In this document: in pieces, positions 1 to 7,990 of the stretch
How positions within the stretch are numbered: the first letter of the stretch is position 1
Layout of the letters: each line of letters starts with the position of its first letter
Assembly (NCBI RefSeq): GCF_011057715.1
Contig: NZ_LNGH01000036.1
Span: forward strand, 1-49,800
Direction of reading: 5' to 3'
Source: Marinitoga sp. 38H-ov
GTDB lineage: Bacteria; Thermotogota; Thermotogae; Petrotogales; Petrotogaceae
DNA length: 49,800 nucleotides
Program-made: the position numbers and the translations under genes
Notes under the pieces: model-generated
The model's database searches: none
What the model was told of the DNA's origin: nothing
The model's input: the letters and a program-made list of their open reading frames with translations, nothing else

Positions 1-39
1 AAGTTTATCTTTAGAAACATCGATACCAACAAACAACAT
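1..39 (-). CDS. IS110-family transposase, N-terminal fragment
   Basis: The start codon is at 39-37 on the minus strand and the reading frame runs off the window edge. The 13 visible residues read MLFVGIDVSKDKL, the RuvC-like first motif (GIDVSK with its catalytic Asp) found at the N-terminus of IS110/DEDD transposases. Only the start is visible, so completeness cannot be judged. It is identical to the copy starting at 49758. Confidence 0.8.
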   Translation of the reverse strand, partial: MLFVGIDVSKDKL

Positions 40-63
40 AGAAACACAACCTTTCAGAATTAG

Positions 64-231
64 ATTCTAACTCTGGGTATATAAGAAAAGAGCCTCGTTA
101 TATGTAAGAGCTATAGCTCATTCTCCGGTAGCAATTCAACTTATATACCAAAGTTAGTCAGACTATTCAAGGCACTTAAGTGCAGGAGGTGACAGAATTA
201 CTTTAGTTATATAATAACTCAGAGTTAGAAT
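64..231 (-). ncRNA. candidate IS110 bridge RNA (copy 1)
   Basis: This is the mirror copy of 49566-49733. The segment is closed by a 12-bp inverted repeat (ATTCTAACTCTG paired with CAGAGTTAGAAT) and contains the palindromes GCACTTAAGTGC and GAGCTATAGCTC. Its place between the element end and the transposase start, its length of about 168 nt and its dense stems match the bridge RNAs known from IS110-group elements such as IS621. The assignment is by position and structure only. Confidence 0.5.
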
Positions 232-299
232 TATTTTTTTAAAAATAAATATCAGATTTATTAATTATATGAAAACATTATACACGAGGAGGTGTTATT

Positions 300-1529
300 A
301 TGTTTTTTAATTGGGAGAGTAAAATTGATATTAATAACGTTTTTGAGTTAAGAGGAAAAACAACAGCATATTTTGGAGTAGGTGCAATAAATAAATTTAA
401 AGATATTTGTGAATTTTTTAATAAAAAAGGTATTTCAAAAGTATTAATTGTTACAGATGAAATAGTTTATACAGTAACTGGTATAAAAGAAAAAGTTGAA
501 AAATATTTAAAGGAAGCAGGTATTGAATTTGTAATATATTATGATATTAAACCAAATCCAAATGTCAATATGATTGATGAATCAAAAAAATTAGGATTAG
601 ATTTTGGAGCACAAGCAGTTATTGGAATAGGTGGAGGAAGCCATATAGATACTGCAAAAAGCGTAGCTATATTATTACATGAAGATTATAAAGGTTATAC
701 TGGAACTGATTTATATGAATTAAAATTTGTGCCAGATGCAGCATTACCTATAATAGCTATTAATACAACTCATGGTACTGGAACAGAAGTAGATAGGTTT
801 GCTGTTGCAAGTATTGAAGAGAAAGGGTATAAACCTGCTATTGCATATGATTGTATATATCCTATATTTGCAATTGACGACCCAGAAATAACTAAAACAT
901 TACCTTGGTCACAAACAACATATACAGCAATAGATGCAATAAATCATGTTACTGAAGCAGCAACAACATTAGTAGCTTCTCCATATTCTATTTTATTAGC
1001 TAAAGAAACTATAAGGTTAATTAGCAAATATTTACCAATAGCTCAAGAAAATCCCGAAGATTTAACAGCAAGATATTATTTATTATATGCATCATCAATA
1101 GCTGGTATTGCATTTGATAACGGGTTATTACACTTTACACACGCTTTAGAACATCCATTAAGTGGTATAAAACCAGATTTGCCTCATGGTTTAGGTTTAG
1201 CAATGTTATTACCAGCAGTAGTAAAAGCTATATATAAAGCAAAACCAGAAGTTTTAGCAGAAATGTATAGCCCAATTGTTCCAAATTTAAAAGGAAATCC
1301 TGAAGAAGCAGAATATATAGCTAAAGGAATTGAAAAATGGTTACAAAGTGTTGGAGTAAAACAAAAATTAACAGATGAAGGTTTTAAAGAAAGCGATATT
1401 GATAAATTAGTATATTTAACATTTAATACTCCTTCTTTAGATACACTATTAAGTGTTGCACCTATAGAAGTTAATGAAGATGTTGTAAGACAAATATATA
1501 TGGATTCATTATATCCATTTAATAAATAA
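300..1529 (+). CDS. iron-containing alcohol dehydrogenase
   Basis: This 409-residue protein is a group III Fe-dependent alcohol dehydrogenase, which interconverts aldehydes or ketones and alcohols with NAD(P)H in the cytoplasm and probably disposes of fermentation reductant. The nucleotide-binding motif GGGSHIDTAK is at residues 111-120. The expected metal ligands are D212, H216, H281 and H296, in the contexts AIDAINH, HALEHPLSG and PHGLG. Length is normal for the family. The ATG follows AGGAGGT at a spacing of 6 nt, and that ribosome binding site lies exactly at the edge of the IS110 left end. The native promoter is therefore separated from the gene or replaced by element sequence. The exact substrate cannot be read from sequence. 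Confidence 0.93.
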   Translation: MFFNWESKIDINNVFELRGKTTAYFGVGAINKFKDICEFFNKKGISKVLIVTDEIVYTVTGIKEKVEKYLKEAGIEFVIYYDIKPNPNVNMIDESKKLGLDFGAQAVIGIGGGSHIDTAKSVAILLHEDYKGYTGTDLYELKFVPDAALPIIAINTTHGTGTEVDRFAVASIEEKGYKPAIAYDCIYPIFAIDDPEITKTLPWSQTTYTAIDAINHVTEAATTLVASPYSILLAKETIRLISKYLPIAQENPEDLTARYYLLYASSIAGIAFDNGLLHFTHALEHPLSGIKPDLPHGLGLAMLLPAVVKAIYKAKPEVLAEMYSPIVPNLKGNPEEAEYIAKGIEKWLQSVGVKQKLTDEGFKESDIDKLVYLTFNTPSLDTLLSVAPIEVNEDVVRQIYMDSLYPFNK

Positions 1530-1548
1530 ATCCGTCCCACTCCTTTTG

Positions 1549-1576
1549 GAAAAGCTCCCTTTTGGGAGCTTTTTTA
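1549..1576 (+). terminator. intrinsic terminator after the alcohol dehydrogenase
   Basis: A hairpin with a 9-bp stem (AAAGCTCCC/GGGAGCTTT, loop TTTT) is followed by a run of T. It lies between two convergent genes and overlaps the last codons of the leftward corA gene. Confidence 0.85.
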
Positions 1577-2629
1577 CATCCATTTTTTCCTTTTAAATAT
1601 ATATAACATTATAGCAGAGATTATAGCCATAACTATAAGGACAATAGGATATCCGTATTTTGATTCAAGTTCTGGCATATATTTAAAATTCATACCATAT
1701 ATTCCAGTGATTAAAGTTAAAGGAATAAATATTGTTGAAATAATAGTAAGTATTTTCATTACAGAGTTCATCTTATTATTTACTATATATAAATAGAAGT
1801 TAAATAAATCGTTTGCAGAATTTATGAGTATTTCAAACATATCAATAATTTGTATAATATGATCAAATAAATCTTTAAAGTATGGGTATGAATCTTTTAT
1901 TAAATTAGGCTTATCATTAATAATTAAAGTAATTACATCTTTCATATGCAGAATTGATTTAATTATAATATTTAAATTCTTTTTTATATAATATAATTCC
2001 TTTTCTTTTTCTGGAGAAGATTTTATCAATAAATTTTCTTCAATATTATTCAAGATTTCTTCGAATTCTTCTAATATAACAAAATAAAAATCAATTATAG
2101 AATCCATTAAAGCAAATAACAAATAATCATTTTTTTTCTTTCTAATAATTCCATTGTTTGATTTTATTCGTTTTCTCACAAAATCAAAAACATCGCCTTT
2201 TTTTTCCTGAAATGTGATAATATAATCTTTCCCCAAAATTACGCTAATTTGTTCTATTTCTACAGAAGAGGTAACGTTATTGAAAGATAACATTTTTAAA
2301 ACAATAAAAATATATTCATCAAATACTTCTATTTTAGGGTGCTGGTGTATATTTAATATATCTTCTACAACTAAAGGATCAATATTATATTGATCACATA
2401 ATATCTTTACAGAATTTGTATCATGAATACCTATAAAATTTATCCATCTTGTTTTTTTCTCTTCTTTTTTTAAAAAACATTCTTCAATATTTTTAGTACG
2501 TATAAAATTATATTTATCTTTATCATAATCAAATATTTCGATTTCAACATCTTCATAAAATTTTCCAGTGTATATTAATGTTGCTGGTGGAGTGCCGAGT
2601 TTTTTAGTATATTTTTTTATTTTAGGCAT
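1574..2629 (-). CDS. corA: CorA magnesium/cobalt transporter
   Basis: This 351-residue inner-membrane channel imports Mg2+ (and Co2+ or Ni2+) as a pentamer. The long N-terminal cytoplasmic part is rich in charged helices. The C-terminus holds two membrane helices, and the signature YGMNF, with GMN at residues 312-314, ends the first one. Total length and GMN position coincide with the structurally known Thermotoga maritima CorA. The basic tail KRKKWM is usual for the family. It starts inside the end of thiN (8-nt overlap), so the two are co-transcribed. Confidence 0.93.
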   Translation of the reverse strand: MPKIKKYTKKLGTPPATLIYTGKFYEDVEIEIFDYDKDKYNFIRTKNIEECFLKKEEKKTRWINFIGIHDTNSVKILCDQYNIDPLVVEDILNIHQHPKIEVFDEYIFIVLKMLSFNNVTSSVEIEQISVILGKDYIITFQEKKGDVFDFVRKRIKSNNGIIRKKKNDYLLFALMDSIIDFYFVILEEFEEILNNIEENLLIKSSPEKEKELYYIKKNLNIIIKSILHMKDVITLIINDKPNLIKDSYPYFKDLFDHIIQIIDMFEILINSANDLFNFYLYIVNNKMNSVMKILTIISTIFIPLTLITGIYGMNFKYMPELESKYGYPIVLIVMAIISAIMLYIFKRKKWM

Positions 2630-3275
2630 TATTTTTCACTCCTAAAAGATTCTTCCACCTAAAATAAACTAAACATCCTTTTTCATAAGAAATTTCTATT
2701 GTTTTATTTACAGTTTCATTGCTAATTCCGATTGGATTGTTGAAAAATAAAGTTCCATTTTTTAAAGAATATTTAAAACCATTTAAATAAATACCTTCTG
2801 TTTTTTCGGTTAAAGAAAATATTGACCATGTTTCGCCCGTTTTTACATTCATCTCAAAATTTTTAGGTACTTTTGAAATTTCTAAAAATTCTTCTTTGAA
2901 AGTAATCAGTTTATTATACTTTTTAAGTAATAAGATTGCACCAAAAATATGATCTAATCTATCGCCTAAAAATCCAGATATAATAATATTATCTGAATTT
3001 TTCTCAATTGCAAAATCAATTGCCAAATCTATATCAGTAAAATCTTTTTCAGGTCTATATTTTATAATTTCTACATCATTAGATTCAGCCCATTCAATAG
3101 ATTCTTGAGATGCAGAATCTAAGTCTCCTATTAGATAGTCGGGTTCTATGTCAATTTTTTTATACAATTCAATTCCTTTATCAACTGCAATTAAAATATC
3201 AGATTCATTGATAATATTTTTATAGAATTTCAATGAACTTTTAGGTTTTCCACCGGAAACAATAAATGCTTTCAT
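2622..3275 (-). CDS. thiN: thiamine pyrophosphokinase
   Basis: This 217-residue enzyme transfers pyrophosphate from ATP to thiamine, giving thiamine diphosphate, the cofactor of ketoacid oxidoreductases and transketolase. The family motifs are all present: VDKGIE near residue 31, GDLDS at 50-54, KDFTDID at 77-83 and GDRLDH at 104-109. It lies directly downstream of rpoN with a 1-nt gap and overlaps corA. No thiamine biosynthesis gene or TPP riboswitch is visible near it, which fits a salvage role. Confidence 0.92.
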   Translation of the reverse strand: MKAFIVSGGKPKSSLKFYKNIINESDILIAVDKGIELYKKIDIEPDYLIGDLDSASQESIEWAESNDVEIIKYRPEKDFTDIDLAIDFAIEKNSDNIIISGFLGDRLDHIFGAILLLKKYNKLITFKEEFLEISKVPKNFEMNVKTGETWSIFSLTEKTEGIYLNGFKYSLKNGTLFFNNPIGISNETVNKTIEISYEKGCLVYFRWKNLLGVKNNA

Positions 3276-3276
3276 T

Positions 3277-4371
3277 TTAAATACCTTCCTTCTTTATTTG
3301 ATTTTTATATTTATTTACAGTACGTCTTGATATTTTTATTTTAAGTTCATTTTCAATTAGATTAGCTAATTTATTATCAGAAATATTCATATGTTTTTTA
3401 ATAAATTTAAATATTATATCTTTTTCATTTTCTTGTGCTTCTCTTGTATTAAAAATGCTTGAGAAAGGAAATATAATCTTTTTTATATTCATAAAATATT
3501 TAGATGAAATAGAACGACTAATGGTTGAAGGGGATAAATTTAAATTTTTAGCTAAATCTCTAATACCAAGTCTTTTTGGATTTTTTCCAGTAGTTATAAA
3601 TTCTAAATTTTCATTTACTATTATTTCTGCTAAAATATTTAGGTATTCTTTTCTTTTGTTAATAGCATTTTTTAAAATATATAATTTTTCCATTTCTTTT
3701 TCAATATAATTTTTAATATTTTTATCATGAATATTTTTTAGGTTTTTTAAATATATTTCATCTATTTCGGGGATATTAGGAACATTTATTTCCCATTTAA
3801 TATTGTTACTTTCTTGAAAAAAAACGATATCAGGTTTCGCATTTATATATGAAATATTTTCTTCATTTTCTAAACTTGATAATGGTAATCCTGTTTCGCC
3901 TTTTTCTTCTCTTAAAATTAGAGCTTTTTCTAATGATTCTTCTGCAAAACCAGTTGGACCTAGTTCTTTCAAAGTATTTATAAGTAAATTATAATCCTTA
4001 TTTGATATATTATATTCTTTAATAAAATCTTTTTTTGAAATTGTTAAAATGCCATTTTTATCCAAATAATTAAATAAAGTTTCGGCAATATTTTCAAGAT
4101 AATCTGGAACTATTGCTAAATAAATAGGTTTTAATTCATCGAGGAAACTAACATTATATGTAGTAGTTTCTAAAATATAATCTAAGTAATCTAAACTATA
4201 ATATTGCAAAGAATCATCTTCGAATTTTAAGAATACATTTTCCAAAATGAATTCTTTAATTTCATTATTGAGTTTAATTAAAGGAATTTGGATAATATTT
4301 AATGCTTGTATTTGTTTTTGATTAAGTGTTTGTTTTTGTTTTAATTTTTGTATTAATTTCCTTTTAAGCAT
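3277..4371 (-). CDS. rpoN: RNA polymerase sigma-54 factor
   Basis: This 364-residue protein is a compact sigma-54, which directs RNA polymerase to -24/-12 promoters and needs an AAA+ activator to open them. A glutamine-rich region I is visible at about residues 8-45 (KQKQTLNQKQIQALNIIQ). A helix-turn-helix lies near 268-293 (RDLAKNLNLSPSTISRSIS). The RpoN box is at about 347-358 (ISRRTVNKYKNQ, against the usual ARRTVAKYRE). It is shorter than the proteobacterial protein of about 480 residues, mainly in the acidic region II. It overlaps nnr by 8 nt and sits in a housekeeping operon. No activator is encoded in the window. Confidence 0.9.
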   Translation of the reverse strand: MLKRKLIQKLKQKQTLNQKQIQALNIIQIPLIKLNNEIKEFILENVFLKFEDDSLQYYSLDYLDYILETTTYNVSFLDELKPIYLAIVPDYLENIAETLFNYLDKNGILTISKKDFIKEYNISNKDYNLLINTLKELGPTGFAEESLEKALILREEKGETGLPLSSLENEENISYINAKPDIVFFQESNNIKWEINVPNIPEIDEIYLKNLKNIHDKNIKNYIEKEMEKLYILKNAINKRKEYLNILAEIIVNENLEFITTGKNPKRLGIRDLAKNLNLSPSTISRSISSKYFMNIKKIIFPFSSIFNTREAQENEKDIIFKFIKKHMNISDNKLANLIENELKIKISRRTVNKYKNQIKKEGI

Positions 4372-5863
4372 TAAGAACCTCCGTTAATGCTTTGTATAAG
4401 TTTTTTGCTATATCAATAGGGGTAGTAAAATATTCTGATTTTTCAGAACTTAAAATCTCCGCAGTTCTACCAGATAAATAAGATGCTACTATACTTGCTT
4501 CTAATACACTTAATTTTTGAGCAATTAAGCCAGCAATAATTCCTGTTAATAGGTCACCACTTCCACCTTTAGATAAAGCAGTATTACCAGTAATATTAAA
4601 GAGTGTTTTTTCTCCATTTGTAATTATTGTAGTAACATCCTTAAATAATATAGTAGCTTTTCTATATTTTGCAAAATATTCAGTATATTCATAATTTTGT
4701 CTAACATCAATTTCATCAGTTCTGACAATTCTTTGCATTTCTCCAACATGAGGAGTTAATACTATATTATCTCTTAATTTCAAAGCGTCAACAGCATATA
4801 AAGCGTCAGCATCAACAACAATAGGTACTTTAGAATTTTCCACAACAGCTCTAACAAATTGCATTGTTTCATTAGAACGTCCAAGTCCTGGACCAATAAC
4901 AATAACAGATGCTTTTCTTATATCTTTTGATATTAAATCTAAATCTTTTAGTGAGAAAAACTTCTTATTTAAAGATTTATAAATAATACCAGGTTCGTGT
5001 AATAAAATACTTGAAGATAATGCGGAAGGTGTAATTAATTTAACAAGTCCAGTGCCTATTTTTTGTGCACCTATAGCAGATAAAACTGATGCACCAGGGA
5101 ATTCAGAAGAACCTGCTAATATTAAAACATTTCCGAAATCAAATTTATGAGAAAATTTAGGTCTTTTGGGTAACAAAGATTTAACCATTTCTTTTGTTAC
5201 TAATTCTCTATGTGAAATATTAAATAATGATTTTGGAAAAGATAATGGTGAAACTACTACTTTTCCTGAATATTCTCTTCCTGGGAAAAATATATGTCCC
5301 AACTTATAACTACCAAATGTTATAGTTTTGTCTGCCATTACAGCATTACCTAAAACTTTTCCTGTATTTGAATCAATCCCAGAAGGAATATCAATTGATA
5401 TAACATATCCTCTTTTGTATTTATTAATAGTTTCAATTACTTCTTGCGTTTCTTTTTTTAATTCTCCATTTAGACCTATTCCAACAATACCATCTATTAT
5501 ACATTCTGATGTGCTTACATGATTATTGAAATTATTATCAATTTCAATAAAATTATTAAATCCGAATTTAATTAAAGTATCATATTGTTTTTGGAATAAT
5601 TTGCTTTTGTTATTACCTGTTATAGCAATTTTTATATTTCTATACCCCTCATTATATAATAGTCTAGCAGCTGCTAATCCATCTCCACCATTATTTCCAG
5701 TTCCTAAAACAAATAATAAATGGGTTTGTTTATTAAACTCTTTTATTATTTCATTATATATAGAAATAGCAGCTTGTTCCATCAAAACCTCTGAACTTAT
5801 TCCATATTCTTTAGAAGTTAATTCATCTATTTTTTTCATTTCTTCTGATGTTAATATATGCAT
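4364..5863 (-). CDS. nnr: bifunctional NAD(P)H-hydrate repair enzyme
   Basis: This 499-residue fused protein repairs damaged NAD(P)H hydrates. The N-terminal YjeF_N epimerase domain (about 1-210) carries GTGNNGGDG at 54-62. The C-terminal ADP-dependent dehydratase domain (about 220-499) is ribokinase-like and carries GGSGD at 433-437 with its catalytic Asp. The two-domain form is the common bacterial one. The start follows AAAAGGAGGAATTTT on the minus strand. It is the first gene of the leftward nnr-rpoN-thiN-corA operon. Two exact tandem copies of a 13-bp AT-rich unit lie just upstream. Confidence 0.93.
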   Translation of the reverse strand: MHILTSEEMKKIDELTSKEYGISSEVLMEQAAISIYNEIIKEFNKQTHLLFVLGTGNNGGDGLAAARLLYNEGYRNIKIAITGNNKSKLFQKQYDTLIKFGFNNFIEIDNNFNNHVSTSECIIDGIVGIGLNGELKKETQEVIETINKYKRGYVISIDIPSGIDSNTGKVLGNAVMADKTITFGSYKLGHIFFPGREYSGKVVVSPLSFPKSLFNISHRELVTKEMVKSLLPKRPKFSHKFDFGNVLILAGSSEFPGASVLSAIGAQKIGTGLVKLITPSALSSSILLHEPGIIYKSLNKKFFSLKDLDLISKDIRKASVIVIGPGLGRSNETMQFVRAVVENSKVPIVVDADALYAVDALKLRDNIVLTPHVGEMQRIVRTDEIDVRQNYEYTEYFAKYRKATILFKDVTTIITNGEKTLFNITGNTALSKGGSGDLLTGIIAGLIAQKLSVLEASIVASYLSGRTAEILSSEKSEYFTTPIDIAKNLYKALTEVLNA

Positions 5864-5877
5864 AAAATTCCTCCTTT

Positions 5878-5903
5878 TAAATTATCTAATTAAATTATCT
5901 AAT
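5878..5903. repeat. 13-bp unit repeated twice in tandem
   Basis: TAAATTATCTAAT occurs at 5878-5890 and again, exactly, at 5891-5903. It lies 15-40 nt upstream of the nnr start and about 45 nt from the -35 box of the divergent Crp-type gene. It could be a duplicated regulator site or a chance duplication. Confidence 0.6.
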
Positions 5904-5945
5904 ATAATTTTATCACATTTATATAAATATATGAGATATATAAAT

Positions 5946-5975
5946 TTGACAAAATTAATCTAAATATTATATAAT
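5946..5975 (+). promoter_or_regulatory. sigma-70 promoter of the Crp/Fnr-family gene
   Basis: A perfect TTGACA at 5946-5951 and a perfect TATAAT at 5970-5975 are separated by 18 bp. Transcription would begin within about 10 nt of the GAGGTG ribosome binding site, giving a very short leader. Confidence 0.75.
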
Positions 5976-5992
5976 ATTTCTGAGGTGATATT

Positions 5993-6670
5993 ATGCATCC
6001 ATTGGTAGGACAATTTTCTAAATTAGAGATTTTTAGAAAATTAAAATTATCTGAAATAGAAAAATTACTTGAAAAAAATTTATTAATTATAAAAAAGTAT
6101 GAAAAAGATTCGTTGGTTAAAGCTAGGGGAGAAATATTAAATGAGGTTATGATATTAATAGCAGGGAAAGTAATAACTGAAATGACCGAATTAGATGGAA
6201 AAGTAATACAAATAGAAGATATGAAAGCCCCCACAATTTTAGCGCTAGGAGCAACATTTTCTAAAGATTCAATACTTCCTGTAGATATAATAACAACAGA
6301 ACAGTCTTTGATTGCGTATATTCAAAAAGAAATAGTTTTTGATTTATGTATGGAAAATAAAGAATTTTTGAAAGAATTAGTAATGCATTTAGGTACTAAA
6401 TTTAATTTTATATCTCAAAAACTATGGTTTATTACATTAAATAATTTAAAAAGTAAAATACTTTTTTATTTAAATGAATTACGAAAAAACAATGAAAAAT
6501 CAATTGTCTTAGATTATTCAATTGAACAATTATCCCATTTATTTGGAGTTACAAGACCAGCTTTATCAAGGGCATTTTCAAAACTTGAAGAAGAAGGTAT
6601 AATAAAAAAAGATGGAAATATAATACATATAATTGATGAAGATATATTTATTAATTTCTCCTCAAATTGA
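5993..6670 (+). CDS. Crp/Fnr-family transcriptional regulator
   Basis: This 225-residue protein has a cyclic-nucleotide-binding-like sensor domain (about 1-125), a dimer helix and a C-terminal winged helix-turn-helix (about 165-210, with QLSHLFGVTRPALSRAFSKLEEEG). No Fnr-type cysteine cluster is seen, so it is not a classical iron-sulfur Fnr. It stands immediately upstream of the DUF438 gene and hcp, an arrangement like the HcpR regulators, which bind heme and control hcp in anaerobes. A role in nitrosative or oxygen stress is therefore inferred. An intrinsic terminator overlaps its stop codon, so it is transcribed apart from the genes it may control. Confidence 0.85.
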   Translation: MHPLVGQFSKLEIFRKLKLSEIEKLLEKNLLIIKKYEKDSLVKARGEILNEVMILIAGKVITEMTELDGKVIQIEDMKAPTILALGATFSKDSILPVDIITTEQSLIAYIQKEIVFDLCMENKEFLKELVMHLGTKFNFISQKLWFITLNNLKSKILFYLNELRKNNEKSIVLDYSIEQLSHLFGVTRPALSRAFSKLEEEGIIKKDGNIIHIIDEDIFINFSSN

Positions 6671-6684
6671 GGAGAAATTTTTTT
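6653..6684 (+). terminator. terminator at the end of the Crp-type gene
   Basis: A 13-bp stem, AATTTCTCCTCAA paired with TTGAGGAGAAATT around a single A, is followed by T7. The hairpin includes the last codons and stop of the gene. Confidence 0.85.
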
Positions 6685-6693
6685 AGTGTAACC

Positions 6694-6729
6694 TTGATTA
6701 CGGACAAATGCGATAAAAAGAGTTATAAT
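6694..6729 (+). promoter_or_regulatory. probable promoter and regulator site of the DUF438-hcp operon
   Basis: TATAAT is at 6724-6729. A weak -35 (CGGACA) lies 17 bp upstream. It overlaps a TTG-N8-CAA pattern at 6694-6707 that could be a half-symmetric Crp/Fnr-type site. The operator reading is inference. Confidence 0.4.
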
Positions 6730-6772
6730 TAAAGCGTAATAAAAAATATTTTTCACAAAGCGAGGAGATAAT

Positions 6773-7969
6773 ATGAGTGAATTATTTAATAAGAAAGAAT
6801 ATTTAAAAAATTTAATAAAAAGATCTAACGTTGAAAAGGATAATGAAAAATTAAAGCAAGAACTTCAAAAAGCTATTAAAGAATTATCTGCAGAGGAAAT
6901 AGCTATAGTTGAACAAGATTTAATGGACAATGAAGGAATGACAATTGATCAAATACAATCTGTTTGTGATGTTCATCTTGGATTATTTAAAGAATATATT
7001 GATCAAGAAAAAATAGAAGTTGAACCATGGCACCCTATTTATATATTAATGAAGGAGCATGATTTTATAATTAAAACAGCTGAAAAAATTAGAGATGTAG
7101 CAAAACAAGTTTTAGCTAAAAAGTCAATTCAAGAAGCATTTCCATTATTTATGAAATTAAATTTATACTTTGACGATTTAATGGCAGCAGAAAATTACTT
7201 TTTGAAAGAAGAAAATGTCTTATTTCCATATATAGAAAAACATGGAATAACCAAGCCGCCATCAATAATGTGGCAAGAACATGATCAAGTTAGAGATTTT
7301 AGAAAACAGTTAATAGCTATTAAAGATAATAGAAATTTTGAACAAGCAAAACAGGAATTATATAATTTGTCATTAGCCATGTTAGAATTTTTTATGAATC
7401 ATGTACATAAAGAGCATTCAGTACTATTTCCAACAGCATTAAAATTAATAAGTGAAGACGAATGGATAGATATTAGACATCAATTTGATGAAATAGGATA
7501 TTGTGGATTTGATCCTGAATCAATGAATATAGAAAAAAAAGATGTTGAAGAAGTTATAGAAGGGAAAATAAAATTACCTAGTGGAGAATTAACTATTGAA
7601 CAATTAAAATTTATGTTAAATACTTTACCAATAGATATTACTTTTGTTGATGCAAATGACGAAGTTAAGTATTTTAGTGAATCAAAGGAAAGAATATTTG
7701 TTAGAAGTAGAGCGATAATAGGAAGAAAGGTGCAAAATTGTCATCCATCAAAAAGTATAGAAATTGTAAATAAAATAGTTAATGATTTTAAATCAGGAAA
7801 AAGAGATAATGCAGATTTTTGGTTGAATTTAGGAGAAAAATATGTATATATTAGATATTTTGCAGTTAGAAATGAAAAAGGTGAGTATTTAGGTACATTA
7901 GAAGTAACTCAGGATATTAAACCTATTCAAGAAATTACCGGTGAAAAAAGAATTTATGACGAAAAATAA
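6773..7969 (+). CDS. DUF438 / hemerythrin / PAS domain protein
   Basis: This 398-residue soluble protein has three parts. A DUF438 domain spans about residues 5-75. A hemerythrin-like HHE four-helix bundle spans about 85-235, with the His/Glu motifs HPIYILMKEHD, HDQVRDFRKQL and HVHKEHSVLFP. A PAS domain spans about 275-385. Hemerythrin folds bind a di-iron centre that can react with O2 or NO, and PAS domains often bind heme or sense redox. Its place between a Crp-type regulator and hcp suggests NO or oxygen sensing or repair of iron-sulfur centres. No output domain is present. The ATG follows GAGGAG. Confidence 0.88.
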   Translation: MSELFNKKEYLKNLIKRSNVEKDNEKLKQELQKAIKELSAEEIAIVEQDLMDNEGMTIDQIQSVCDVHLGLFKEYIDQEKIEVEPWHPIYILMKEHDFIIKTAEKIRDVAKQVLAKKSIQEAFPLFMKLNLYFDDLMAAENYFLKEENVLFPYIEKHGITKPPSIMWQEHDQVRDFRKQLIAIKDNRNFEQAKQELYNLSLAMLEFFMNHVHKEHSVLFPTALKLISEDEWIDIRHQFDEIGYCGFDPESMNIEKKDVEEVIEGKIKLPSGELTIEQLKFMLNTLPIDITFVDANDEVKYFSESKERIFVRSRAIIGRKVQNCHPSKSIEIVNKIVNDFKSGKRDNADFWLNLGEKYVYIRYFAVRNEKGEYLGTLEVTQDIKPIQEITGEKRIYDEK

Positions 7970-7990
7970 TAATATTATGGAGGTGTTAGT

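Larger units (their letters stand above)
1..293 (-). mobile_element. IS110-family element, left end (copy 1)
   Basis: This segment is base-for-base the reverse complement of 49504-49796. It holds the first 13 codons of an IS110-type transposase on the minus strand and the whole non-coding region upstream of it. Identity with the other copy stops exactly after AGGAGGT at 287-293, which is also the ribosome binding site of the gene starting at 300. In IS110-group elements the long 5' non-coding end encodes the bridge RNA, so about 250 bp of non-coding sequence here is expected. The exact element boundary cannot be fixed without the right end or an empty site. The transposase continues beyond the window edge. 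Confidence 0.85.

Noticed and set aside
1184-1540. A long open frame antisense to the alcohol dehydrogenase
   Set aside because: It has no ribosome binding site, is wholly inside a well-identified gene and its composition mirrors the sense codons. Similar antisense frames inside nnr, hcp, copA, pyk, gcvPA and the binding-protein gene were dropped for the same reason.
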